A DNA stretch of 64,000 nt from Candidatus Bathyarchaeia archaeon (GTDB lineage Archaea; Thermoproteota; Bathyarchaeia; Bathyarchaeales; Bathycorpusculaceae), in contig JAVYUU010000005.1 in NCBI GenBank assembly GCA_038728085.1, forward strand, positions 17,139-81,138. Reading direction: 5' to 3'. Below the pieces are notes generated by a model. The model worked only from the letters and a program-made list of their open reading frames with translations, had not been told where the DNA came from and searched no databases. Numbering within the stretch: position 1 is the first letter of the stretch; each line of letters opens with the position of its first letter. The position numbers and the translations under genes were made by a program. Below are positions 43,518 to 50,113 of the stretch, in pieces.

Positions 43518-43858
43518 TTAACCCACTCCCACAAGCCATAAGCGTTAAGGAAAACTTTGCCTTCATCCTTGAAGATCTGAAACAGTTTCTCCGCCTCTTC
43601 ATAACTGCATTGCTTAAGCTGGCGGATCAACTCTATCGCCCTATGGTCGTAGAAGGGCTCAGTAAGCTGTTTACGTAAGGCATCATAAACGTCTGGAATG
43701 GAGATATATTCCCCTTCACTCGGGGGTAAAATTTTTTCTGCAAGATAGTAGCGTTTTCTCCGCTTGTCTTGGTCAATGTCTTCAATGAGTAAACCGCATG
43801 ATGTTAAGATGTCAAGGATTTCTTGGCATCTTTTTTGTCCTAAGGGTTTGTGGAAAAT
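43514..43858 (-). pseudogene. Winged-helix-like reading frame without a standard start codon
   Basis: A minus-strand frame is open from a TAG near 43916 down to the TGA at 43514, with 112 residues from H-K-P-L-G-Q-K-R (43852) to E-W-V-K. The section CQEILDILTSCGLLIED followed by KRRKRYYLAEKIL looks like the second half of a winged-helix domain (recognition helix and wing). Its stop overlaps the next start as ATGA, the mark of a real operon gene. Yet no ATG, GTG or TTG occurs in frame before the conserved part; the earliest plausible start is ATT 43858. It may use a rare start, be 5'-truncated, or contain an indel. Confidence 0.5.
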
Positions 43859-44371
43859 GCTGAAGTAGATTTTTTGGAAGTCGTTTCTTATGATTCCTTC
43901 ATTGGGGAAAAACTAGGGGTTTCCGAAAGAATGGCTTATCACAGAATTAAAGAAGCTGTGGAAAAGGGCGAAATATTAAAGGTAACGCTTCAAAATAGAA
44001 GAGTCCTCTATGGGCTAGCTGAATTTGGCGAACCCACCTCAAACCGTAAAGAGCTTTCTTTTGAAATTCAAAAACGCTTTTTACTGCAAAAATTATGGAA
44101 TGAACTGTTTGAGATTCTTAAGGCAGACAGTTTAGGTGAAGCATATAGACAATTCAGAAAGCTAGTATTGCTAATGCCAGATGAAATCAAAGAGCAAATT
44201 CAACCTCTCGTTAAAAATTTGGACAAGCGTGTAATACGATTGTCTGATGATTACTTAGGGTTCAAATATCTTGACCAAATTATGATATTTAGGCGGGAAT
44301 TCGAGGTAGCAATTGATAAGCTGGCTTCTCTTTTGCATTCTTACACTCAAAAGGTAGGTGAAAAGGCATGA
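43850..44371 (+). CDS. Winged-helix/HTH transcription factor-like protein
   Basis: 173 residues from GTG 43850. Residues about 20-55 form a winged helix: EKLGVSERMAYHRIKEAVEKG (helix-turn-helix), then ILKVTLQNRRVLYGL (wing). The rest is helical (FLLQKLWNELFEIL, then VRLSDDYLGFKYLDQI-like), perhaps a dimer domain. A later start inside the frame is possible because the region upstream is shared with the divergent minus-strand frame. The stop overlaps the next start as ATGA (44368-44371), so it is coupled to the ribbon-helix-helix gene. Confidence 0.6.
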   Translation: MENAEVDFLEVVSYDSFIGEKLGVSERMAYHRIKEAVEKGEILKVTLQNRRVLYGLAEFGEPTSNRKELSFEIQKRFLLQKLWNELFEILKADSLGEAYRQFRKLVLLMPDEIKEQIQPLVKNLDKRVIRLSDDYLGFKYLDQIMIFRREFEVAIDKLASLLHSYTQKVGEKA

Positions 44372-44754
44372 GTGAGTCTCCGGTTCAGTTTCTAGAAAAT
44401 CACTCGAGTAAAAAACCGGAAACTACTCGAGTAACTTCTCGAAAACGAGAGGCTAGAAAAACTGTTGGAATAACGCTTCCGCCAAGCCTATTAGAGAAGG
44501 CTAGAAAACACAAGCTAAACATTAGCAAAATCTGCGAGCAAGCTCTTCAAAGCGTTCTAGAAGCCCTTGAAACTCAAAAAACCTACAAAAACGAGAAAGG
44601 GGGAAGCGCGGAAACCCCTTCGGGGTTTTCGCAGTGCTCCGGGCGGGATTTGAACCCGCGTCTCCGGCTCGAAAGGCCGGAATACTTGACCGGGCTATAC
44701 TACCGGAGCGCTGCTCTACTTTGGCATCATGCAAATATTTTCAGGTTCGGATAA
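44368..44754 (+). CDS. Ribbon-helix-helix protein, interrupted by integration
   Basis: 128 residues as it stands. Residues about 28-65 look like a ribbon-helix-helix DNA-binding domain: the strand RKTVGITLPPSLLEKARKHKL followed by NISKICEQALQSVLEAL. From about residue 90 the frame runs through the attachment repeat and into the antisense strand of tRNA-Glu, so the last 25 or so residues are chromosomal accident. Replacing the right end by the left attachment repeat, as in an excised circle, keeps the frame open and leads straight into the integrase. It is coupled to the HTH gene by ATGA. Confidence 0.65.
   Translation: MSESPVQFLENHSSKKPETTRVTSRKREARKTVGITLPPSLLEKARKHKLNISKICEQALQSVLEALETQKTYKNEKGGSAETPSGFSQCSGRDLNPRLRLERPEYLTGLYYRSAALLWHHANIFRFG
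44608..44632. terminator. Strong hairpin next to the right attachment repeat
   Basis: GCGGAAACCCC pairs with GGGGTTTTCGC (one G-T pair) around a 3-nt loop, an 11-bp stem. It lies 2 bp outside the 3' end of tRNA-Glu, inside the element and inside the ribbon-helix-helix frame. It could terminate or process the tRNA transcript or block read-through. Confidence 0.5.
44635..44677. repeat. Right attachment repeat (3' part of intact tRNA-Glu)
   Basis: 43 bp identical to 40559-40601. It covers the tRNA from the discriminator base to the 3' strand of the anticodon stem, the loop and one more base pair, so integration restores a whole tRNA on this side. Confidence 0.96.
44635..44709 (-). tRNA. tRNA-Glu (TTC)
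   Basis: On the minus strand: acceptor GCTCCGG/CCGGAGC, D arm GTATAGCCCGGTCAAGTAT region, anticodon stem CCGGC/GCCGG with loop CTTTCGA (anticodon TTC), T arm GCGGG-TTCAAAT-CCCGC, discriminator A. 75 nt, no intron, CCA not encoded. It is the integration target of the 40.6-44.7 kb element. An A/T-rich AAAATATTTGC about 30 bp upstream (near 44740) may be its TATA box. Confidence 0.97.
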
Positions 44755-44757
44755 ATT

Positions 44758-45942
44758 TTATTCTTTTAAGGCTGTTTTTAAGCATTCTTCGAGGCTTGCC
44801 AGTTTTGCTTCCGCCTTGTTTAGGGTTGGCGCGTAGTGGGCTGTTTTTGCTGAATTTGTCATTATCGTTTTTATTCCCAGTTTATCTGTCCATGTGACTA
44901 CAGCGCATGTGTCTGTTATGATTTTTGCGCCGCTTGCCTCTATCCTTTGCACGTGTTTTCTGGCTTTATCCTTTACGTGGCGGCTTGTGCAAATCCAGAG
45001 CTCCATGTCTCTCCTTACTTTTTTGTCGCCTATTTTTTCGGCTATTTCGCGGATTTCACGGAGCGAGCAGTGGGGGCAACCGATGAAGATTAGGTCTGGT
45101 TTTTGCGTTGATGTTGTGGTTAATTCCTCAATGGCTTCTTGGATGTTTCTGGCCTCTACCACCACTTTTTCAAGCGGCTCTTGCGTAGGAGTCTTCGGTG
45201 TTGCACTGTCGTAATGAAACATGTTGACCATTCCAGAGGACGCTAATGCAGCGCCCAACTGTTTGAGTTTTTCAAGAGTTGGATTTTTTAGGCCCGTTAT
45301 AAGTGGAATCTTGTCCTCCAAAACTTTGCCTAAAAATATTCCAAGGGCGCCATAGTCCACTTCTCTTTCAAGAGTTGCCCTAACTTCAACCATGACTTTG
45401 GGTTCGCGGTTTTCAGCATTGTGGATGCCGCAGTCTGGCGTCTTGCCGATTATTGCCGCTGCCAAGGCGCTGGGGCCCCCTTCACGGTTTGTCCAAGCTC
45501 CTAAAACAGAATTGGCATAAACAACGGCGGAGGATTCCGCCCAAGCAAGATGGGCGCCTTTGGTTGGCTTCTTGACATAGTATGGTGTGCAAGTATAGGA
45601 CGTTCTAAAACCCATCTTCTCGAATATTTGGCAAAGCTTCAACTGAGTTTTCACAAGATTTTCCGGCAGTCTTCGAATTAAATGTTTGGGGTCCAGGCTT
45701 TGAGGGTTTAATGTGGCTTCAACCGCTACTTTCTCGCAGCTTTCCGCCAAAGCCTCCAAAAAGTCTATTGGTGCGTCGCCCAAAGTTTTGTAGGAAACTC
45801 CTGAAACGTGAGCGGATTCCACTGGAATGAGCCTCGAAGCGCCGAAAAGCTCACCCAGCTTAACCAAAATTTTCATGCAAACTTGTTTTGCCCATCCATA
45901 TTCGCCGTCATAGATGCGTTCTTCCTCCCGATTCAAATACAC
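44758..45942 (-). CDS. Phosphomevalonate dehydratase large subunit (aconitase X catalytic chain)
   Basis: A 394-residue aconitase-X (former DUF521) protein. Cysteines suited to an iron-sulfur cluster appear in GKTPDCGIHNAENREP, IFIGCPHCSL and ITDTCAVV; other family marks are SYTCTPYY, AWAESSAVVYANSVLGAWTNREG and the C-terminal IKTIMTNSAKTAHY. In archaea, this protein with its small subunit dehydrates (R)-5-phosphomevalonate to trans-anhydromevalonate 5-phosphate, a step of the archaeal mevalonate pathway for isoprenoid lipids. Three bp separate it from the small-subunit gene. It is the first chromosomal gene to the right of tRNA-Glu. Confidence 0.9.
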   Translation of the reverse strand: MYLNREEERIYDGEYGWAKQVCMKILVKLGELFGASRLIPVESAHVSGVSYKTLGDAPIDFLEALAESCEKVAVEATLNPQSLDPKHLIRRLPENLVKTQLKLCQIFEKMGFRTSYTCTPYYVKKPTKGAHLAWAESSAVVYANSVLGAWTNREGGPSALAAAIIGKTPDCGIHNAENREPKVMVEVRATLEREVDYGALGIFLGKVLEDKIPLITGLKNPTLEKLKQLGAALASSGMVNMFHYDSATPKTPTQEPLEKVVVEARNIQEAIEELTTTSTQKPDLIFIGCPHCSLREIREIAEKIGDKKVRRDMELWICTSRHVKDKARKHVQRIEASGAKIITDTCAVVTWTDKLGIKTIMTNSAKTAHYAPTLNKAEAKLASLEECLKTALKE

Positions 45943-45945
45943 TCG

Positions 45946-46368
45946 CTAGCCCTCCGCTTTCGTGGATCTTGAAACTTTAACTATGCCACTGTAGGCATCT
46001 GCCTCGATTAAGTCGCCAGTTCTTATCTGGCTTAAGTCCACCTGATCTATCATGGGAATGCTGGCAATAACTGCGCCGACAACAACCACGGGATCTGCCC
46101 TACGGTTTATTATGGCCTTTGGCGCCAGCCCATTTTTCGCTAAAGAATACAGCACATAACTGCCAACCGTTGAGCCATGCCCGTGGGGAAAACACAGAAC
46201 CTTGTCCTTTATGCACTCGCCATAAAGATCATGTCGCTTCTCAATTATCTTTCCTGTAGCAGGGTCCACGTCACCCAGGAAGCTTATGGGTTTTGTGGAA
46301 ACCAAAGCTTCTCCAATGCATTTTCCCTCAACGATCCCGCGTCCGCGCAAAATTATTTGGTGTGTCAT
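45946..46368 (-). CDS. Phosphomevalonate dehydratase small subunit (aconitase X swivel chain, DUF126)
   Basis: A 140-residue aconitase swivel-type protein: RGRGIVEGKCIGEALVSTKPISFLGDVDPATG, CFPHGHGSTVGSYVLY and NRRADPVVVVGAVIASIPMID are the conserved DUF126 blocks. The Ser in HGHGSTVGS is part of the active site shared with the large subunit. It lies between the HD hydrolase gene (10 bp away) and the large-subunit gene (3 bp away) in one operon. Confidence 0.92.
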   Translation of the reverse strand: MTHQIILRGRGIVEGKCIGEALVSTKPISFLGDVDPATGKIIEKRHDLYGECIKDKVLCFPHGHGSTVGSYVLYSLAKNGLAPKAIINRRADPVVVVGAVIASIPMIDQVDLSQIRTGDLIEADAYSGIVKVSRSTKAEG

Positions 46369-46378
46369 CCATTAAACC

Positions 46379-47659
46379 CTAGTAGGATATTTTGGCTGAT
46401 GAGGGGATTTCGCCTAAAACTCTTGAGGCGGCATCCGCCACTCTTGCACGGTTTTTCTCGTCTGTGTAGACCCTTAGAATGTTTATGAAACCCTTTAGAA
46501 CTTCGAATATTCCGGAGATTTCGCTTAGCCGCTTAACCTCCTTTCTGCCGTCTCTTGTTTTGCTGAACACTGGAATTTCCATGGGTTCCATGAACATGGA
46601 CTGGTTATAGGGCACGCTTGGCACCGTTGGCACATCAATAACTATGGCTTCTGGCTCCACGTCGGCTTTTTTCGCAATTTTGTCCCTTATCTGGTTGCGG
46701 AACTCCTCGGCGCTGAAAATGTTTGAAACAGTTTTGTCCCTAACGTAGAAAGTTTGCTCATAAGCGCATTTCAGCATCCTGCGTCTCTCTAAATCCTTGA
46801 TTATTTGGCTTGACCTCTTGCAGCTTTTAAGCATGGTCCAAACCGTGTAGTCGTCCATGGCTAAATATTCCTCAGGTGTTTTGAAGGCAGACAAGCCTAG
46901 CTCCTCGTCCGCCTTTTCAAGGGCTGTTGCCAACATTATTTGGGCAGCCCTGCCAACGCGATGGAAGTATATGCTTTTGAAGGATTCAATTCGGGCTATT
47001 ATGAAGGACTCTAAAGTTGAAAGCGCGCCAATATCCACGGCTAAATTGCCATCTAAAACGTCGAAGGTGTGGATTAAACGGAAGATATCCACAAAACCGT
47101 ACTCGGCGCCAGTGTGGTATGTATCTCTTACAACGAAGTCGAGCTTGTCCACGTCTATGTAGCTTCTAATTATCTGGTTTAGGAAAGCCTTTGAACCCGC
47201 TGGAAGGGAGCCCGCAGCCATTTCTGCAATGTATTCTGGGCTATGTCCAAGCTTGCTTAGGACATCTTTGAGTTCGCTGTTCTTAATGATCCACATGGTC
47301 ATGTCCTCATGTGTTTTGTTAAGCTTCTTTGTCAGCAGATGCTCAAACACATGGGAGAATGGTCCATGTCCCACGTCGTGGAGTAATCCAGCAATCCGCA
47401 CAGCCTCCACGTCTTCCTCGCTTACTATCTGGGAAATGTTTGGGTTTTCAACAACTCTACCCGCCAAGTACATGACGCCTACAGAATGCTCAAAGCGCGT
47501 GTGGTTTGCCCCGGGATAAACATATTCCGCGCCCGCCAGCTGCCTCAGCCTTCGAAGCCTCTGCACGGGATAGGAGTCTATGACCTCTTTTTCTCGCTCT
47601 GTTATGTAGACGTATCCGTAAACGGGATCTTTTATCTCGCCCCAATAGGTTCTAGGCAT
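46379..47659 (-). CDS. HD-domain phosphohydrolase (SAMHD1/dGTPase-like)
   Basis: A 426-residue protein. The HD signature is HTRFEHSVGVMYLAG followed by GLLHDVGHGPFSHVFEHLL and, further on, the Asp of YIDVDKLDFVVRD. The length and the C-terminal half match archaeal SAMHD1-like dNTP triphosphohydrolases, which control deoxynucleotide pools. The true substrate is not proven. It is first in an operon with phosphomevalonate dehydratase and diverges from thymidylate kinase, another nucleotide enzyme, across 80 bp. Confidence 0.9.
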   Translation of the reverse strand: MPRTYWGEIKDPVYGYVYITEREKEVIDSYPVQRLRRLRQLAGAEYVYPGANHTRFEHSVGVMYLAGRVVENPNISQIVSEEDVEAVRIAGLLHDVGHGPFSHVFEHLLTKKLNKTHEDMTMWIIKNSELKDVLSKLGHSPEYIAEMAAGSLPAGSKAFLNQIIRSYIDVDKLDFVVRDTYHTGAEYGFVDIFRLIHTFDVLDGNLAVDIGALSTLESFIIARIESFKSIYFHRVGRAAQIMLATALEKADEELGLSAFKTPEEYLAMDDYTVWTMLKSCKRSSQIIKDLERRRMLKCAYEQTFYVRDKTVSNIFSAEEFRNQIRDKIAKKADVEPEAIVIDVPTVPSVPYNQSMFMEPMEIPVFSKTRDGRKEVKRLSEISGIFEVLKGFINILRVYTDEKNRARVADAASRVLGEIPSSAKISY

Positions 47660-47738
47660 GGTACGTTCTCCATATGCTAATCAGCAATTATTAATTGGTG
47701 TTCCCTTTATAATGTGTAATGCTTGCGGAGGATAAACA

Positions 47739-48341
47739 TTGAATAGGAGAGGGTTCTTCATCTGCATTGAGGGCTTGGATGGATGTGGGAAAACAACTCA
47801 GGCAAGGCTTCTGGTGAAAGCCCTCAGAAAAAGGGGTTATGATGCCATCTACACGGCTGAACCGAGCCGCGGAAAAATCGGCAAGTTCATTAAAAGGTAC
47901 TGTTTGCATGGAGAAAGGAGGGTTTCAACAATTGTGGAGGCTTTGCTTTTCGCTGCCGACCGCTATGAGCATGTAGAAAACGAAATAATCCCGGCTCTAG
48001 AGCAGGGAAAAATAGTGGTTTCAGACCGATACGTCTATTCTTCTCTTGCTTATCAAGGAGCTGCTGGCTTAAGCCTCGACTGGATTAGAAGGATAAATCA
48101 GCACGCGGTTACGCCGGACCTGGCTATTTATTTGGACGTTGAGCCGGAAACGGTGATCAAGAGGCTTAAACCCGAGAGGTCGGTTATGGAAAACCTTGAA
48201 ACTCAACGAAAAGTTCGGGAGGTTTACACGAAACTAGTCGAGGAAGGGGAACTAGTCAAAGTGAATGGAAACTTGACGAAAGAGGAAGTTGCAAAAGAAA
48301 TCCTACGCTTGGTTTTGGAAAGTTTAAAGGAAGTTAAATAG
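47739..48341 (+). CDS. tmk: Thymidylate kinase
   Basis: A 200-residue nucleotide kinase making dTDP from dTMP. The P-loop is EGLDGCGKTTQA, the substrate/LID region DRYVYSSLAYQG and the TAEPSRGKIG segment are typical. The start is TTG 47739 with GGAGG 9 nt upstream. The stop overlaps the converging gene by 8 bp. Confidence 0.93.
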   Translation: MNRRGFFICIEGLDGCGKTTQARLLVKALRKRGYDAIYTAEPSRGKIGKFIKRYCLHGERRVSTIVEALLFAADRYEHVENEIIPALEQGKIVVSDRYVYSSLAYQGAAGLSLDWIRRINQHAVTPDLAIYLDVEPETVIKRLKPERSVMENLETQRKVREVYTKLVEEGELVKVNGNLTKEEVAKEILRLVLESLKEVK

Positions 48342-48834
48342 CCCGCAATACTTTTCTCGGAAAAAGATCATTAACCCTGTTTACAATTAGGTTAATCAAG
48401 TCTTCCGGCGAGATATGTCTCGGCCCCCTTTCATGGAACACTTGCACTTCCAAGATATTGACGTTGAAGGCGAGTCGAAGCATGTAGTAGTCGAATTTTA
48501 ATGGCTTGTTTTTGTCCCCTCTTTGTTTGTAGTACCGTACTGCACAGAAGAAATCCATCACCTCCAAGGGCGCTTCCCCGATTATTTCTAGGGCTTTTTG
48601 CACTTCCTCCTGGTTCAAGTAATTGAAGGTTTCACTTTCCGCTATGCCAAACTCGAAAATAACCATGCACTCGGGAATTGATGGGTTCGCTATTGTCTCT
48701 AGGCTTAAGCCTTCATTGTTGAGCCTATGCAAGGCTTGTATTATGGCCTGCTGCAGCCTTTTTCTGGAGGCAGTGCTAGTTAACCGTTTGACCTCGTGCA
48801 CGTGAACTGGAAAGTTTTTATAGAAACCAAACAT
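48334..48834 (-). CDS. Conserved hypothetical protein
   Basis: 166 residues, not recognised. It appears to be a soluble alpha/beta protein: EVKRLTSTASRKRLQQAIIQALHRL is a long N-terminal helix, FEFGIAESETFNYLN and FFCAVRYYKQRGD are in the middle, and FDYYMLRLAFNVNILEVQVFHERGPRHIS looks like a beta hairpin region. No signal peptide or membrane helix. It is 20 bp upstream of nothing on its strand but follows the zinc-ribbon gene at 48855 by 20 bp, so both are probably one transcript. Confidence 0.65.
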   Translation of the reverse strand: MFGFYKNFPVHVHEVKRLTSTASRKRLQQAIIQALHRLNNEGLSLETIANPSIPECMVIFEFGIAESETFNYLNQEEVQKALEIIGEAPLEVMDFFCAVRYYKQRGDKNKPLKFDYYMLRLAFNVNILEVQVFHERGPRHISPEDLINLIVNRVNDLFPRKVLRAI

Positions 48835-48854
48835 TGAGGGCTCATCCAGAGCTT

Positions 48855-49226
48855 CTAAATTTTTCTCGTCCTTCTAACTTTTTCCAAATTTTCTAGAAGC
48901 CCAGAGAGAGCTGTGCTGAGTTTTTGAAGCTCTTCCGCGTTTGTCTCTTTCAGCATTCTCTCTTGAATTTCCTGAATTTTGGAAAGCAATGTTGCCTCTA
49001 GAGCTTCGAGGCTTAAGGCACCTGCTATTTTTGCCACTTCCGCATCCTCCTTGACAATTATGACTTTCTTTTCACATTTAGCACACCACAAGTCGCCATT
49101 TTTAAGTTTGAAGATAGGTGAGGCACACGCTGGACAAGCGAGCTCCGTTAGTGTTGAACCTTGACGGAGCAGGTCAGCCATGCGTTTAATGCACTCCTCA
49201 TCGTTGGGTTTGATTTTCTGCGACAT
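48855..49226 (-). CDS. Sjogren's syndrome/scleroderma autoantigen 1 (p27) family zinc-ribbon protein
   Basis: A 123-residue protein. The family core is RMADLLRQGSTLTELACPACASPIFKLKNGDLWCAKCEKKV, with C-P-A-C and C-A-K-C forming a zinc ribbon. The C-terminal half is a coiled-coil-like helix (SLEALEATLLSKIQEIQERML and on). The family is widespread in archaea and eukaryotes; its role is unclear. It is divergent from the UPF0147 gene and followed by the hypothetical gene at 48334 on the same strand. Confidence 0.85.
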   Translation of the reverse strand: MSQKIKPNDEECIKRMADLLRQGSTLTELACPACASPIFKLKNGDLWCAKCEKKVIIVKEDAEVAKIAGALSLEALEATLLSKIQEIQERMLKETNAEELQKLSTALSGLLENLEKVRRTRKI

Positions 49227-49307
49227 TGACGTGCCTCCAATTATGGATAGGTATAAAAGCCTATATAACTTGATTACTTGAATATCTCAATTTGGTGCGT
49301 GGCTGGC

Positions 49308-49586
49308 ATGGTGAGAAAAAAGAAGATTGAGGAGTATGAGGAGCGAATTAAGCAGGCTTTAGCCGTTTTAGCTGAGGTTTCAGAGGATACAACCACCCCA
49401 CGCAACATAAGAAGGGCGGCTAAGGATTCAATAGACGCCCTACAGACAACAGAATTCACACCAGCCGTGAGAGCTTCGAACGCCATATCCATCTTAGATG
49501 AGATCCTTCAAGACCCAAACATGCCGCCCTACACGAGGGTAAAACTCTGGAACGTCATGAGCATTCTCGAAGCCATAAAAGACTAA
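49308..49586 (+). CDS. UPF0147 family protein
   Basis: 92 residues from ATG 49308 (the frame could start at 49278, but M-V-R-K-K-K matches the family). All-helical: EYEERIKQALAVLAEVSEDTTTPRNIRRAAKDSIDAL and NAISILDEILQDPNMPPYTRVKLWNVMSILE are the well-conserved UPF0147 segments. It occurs in most archaea, and its function is not known to me. It is a single gene with a short 82-bp divergent spacing to the p27-type gene. Confidence 0.88.
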   Translation: MVRKKKIEEYEERIKQALAVLAEVSEDTTTPRNIRRAAKDSIDALQTTEFTPAVRASNAISILDEILQDPNMPPYTRVKLWNVMSILEAIKD

Positions 49587-49688
49587 TCATGGTTATGCAC
49601 AAATGCCTAGAGAGAACAGTCCCACAAAGCCCTTGCGAGTAAAATGTAGGGCTTATTCTCAAGAGCTTACTTTAGGGTGAAAATCATA

Positions 49689-50027
49689 ATGAAGATTTTC
49701 CATTATAGCGAGGTTAAAGCTGAGGAAGCCCGAGAGGAAGGAGCCTCAAAATTGAAGGTTAGATGGCTTATTACGAGGCAAACGGGTGCTCCAAACTTTG
49801 CCATGAGGCTTTTCGAGCTGGAGCCAGGTGGGCACAGTCCATTACATGCTCATCCATGGGAACATGAAGTGTTCATCCTCGAAGGCGAAGGCACAGTTGT
49901 GGGTTCAGAAGGTGAAAGAAGGTTTAAACCCGGCGACGTTATTTTTGTTCCTCCAAACGAGGTGCACCAATTTAGGAACGATGGACAGCAAACTGTAAAG
50001 TTTCTCTGTCTAGTGCCTTTTCACTAA
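49689..50027 (+). CDS. Cupin-domain protein
   Basis: 112 residues from ATG 49689, chosen because a GGGTG motif sits about 9 nt upstream; an earlier GTG at 49677 is possible. The double-stranded beta-helix motif 1 is GGHSPLHAHPWEHEVFILEGEG (two or three metal-ligand His and Glu) and motif 2 is PPNEVHQFRN. Stand-alone cupins bind metals and can be enzymes or sensors; the substrate is unknown. Confidence 0.88.
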   Translation: MKIFHYSEVKAEEAREEGASKLKVRWLITRQTGAPNFAMRLFELEPGGHSPLHAHPWEHEVFILEGEGTVVGSEGERRFKPGDVIFVPPNEVHQFRNDGQQTVKFLCLVPFH

Positions 50028-50113
50028 ACTAATTTTCTTCGATGTTTCTTGGATTCGCTAAAGATATATGCTGGTTATAACATCTTGTTTTGGGCTTCAA
50101 GAGGTACAGAGCC

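Larger units (their letters stand above)
40559..44677. mobile_element. Integrated genetic element in the tRNA-Glu gene
   Basis: About 4.1 kb bounded by perfect 43-bp direct repeats (40559-40601 and 44635-44677). The right copy is the 3' part of an intact tRNA-Glu gene and the left copy is the cut-off duplicate, the classic trace of tyrosine-recombinase integration at a tRNA. Contents: integrase (+), a two-helix membrane protein (-), an HTH-type protein (-), a 24-bp inverted-repeat region, two small genes (-), two further minus-strand genes, then an HTH gene and a ribbon-helix-helix gene (+). No replication or capsid protein is recognisable, so it may be a plasmid-like or satellite element, possibly reduced. 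Confidence 0.9.

Noticed and set aside
44522..44897. Protein-coding frames crossing tRNA-Glu on both strands
   Set aside because: They arise from the tRNA sequence (R-A-G-F-E-P-A-S and similar peptides are well-known tRNA artefacts) and have no ribosome-binding site.
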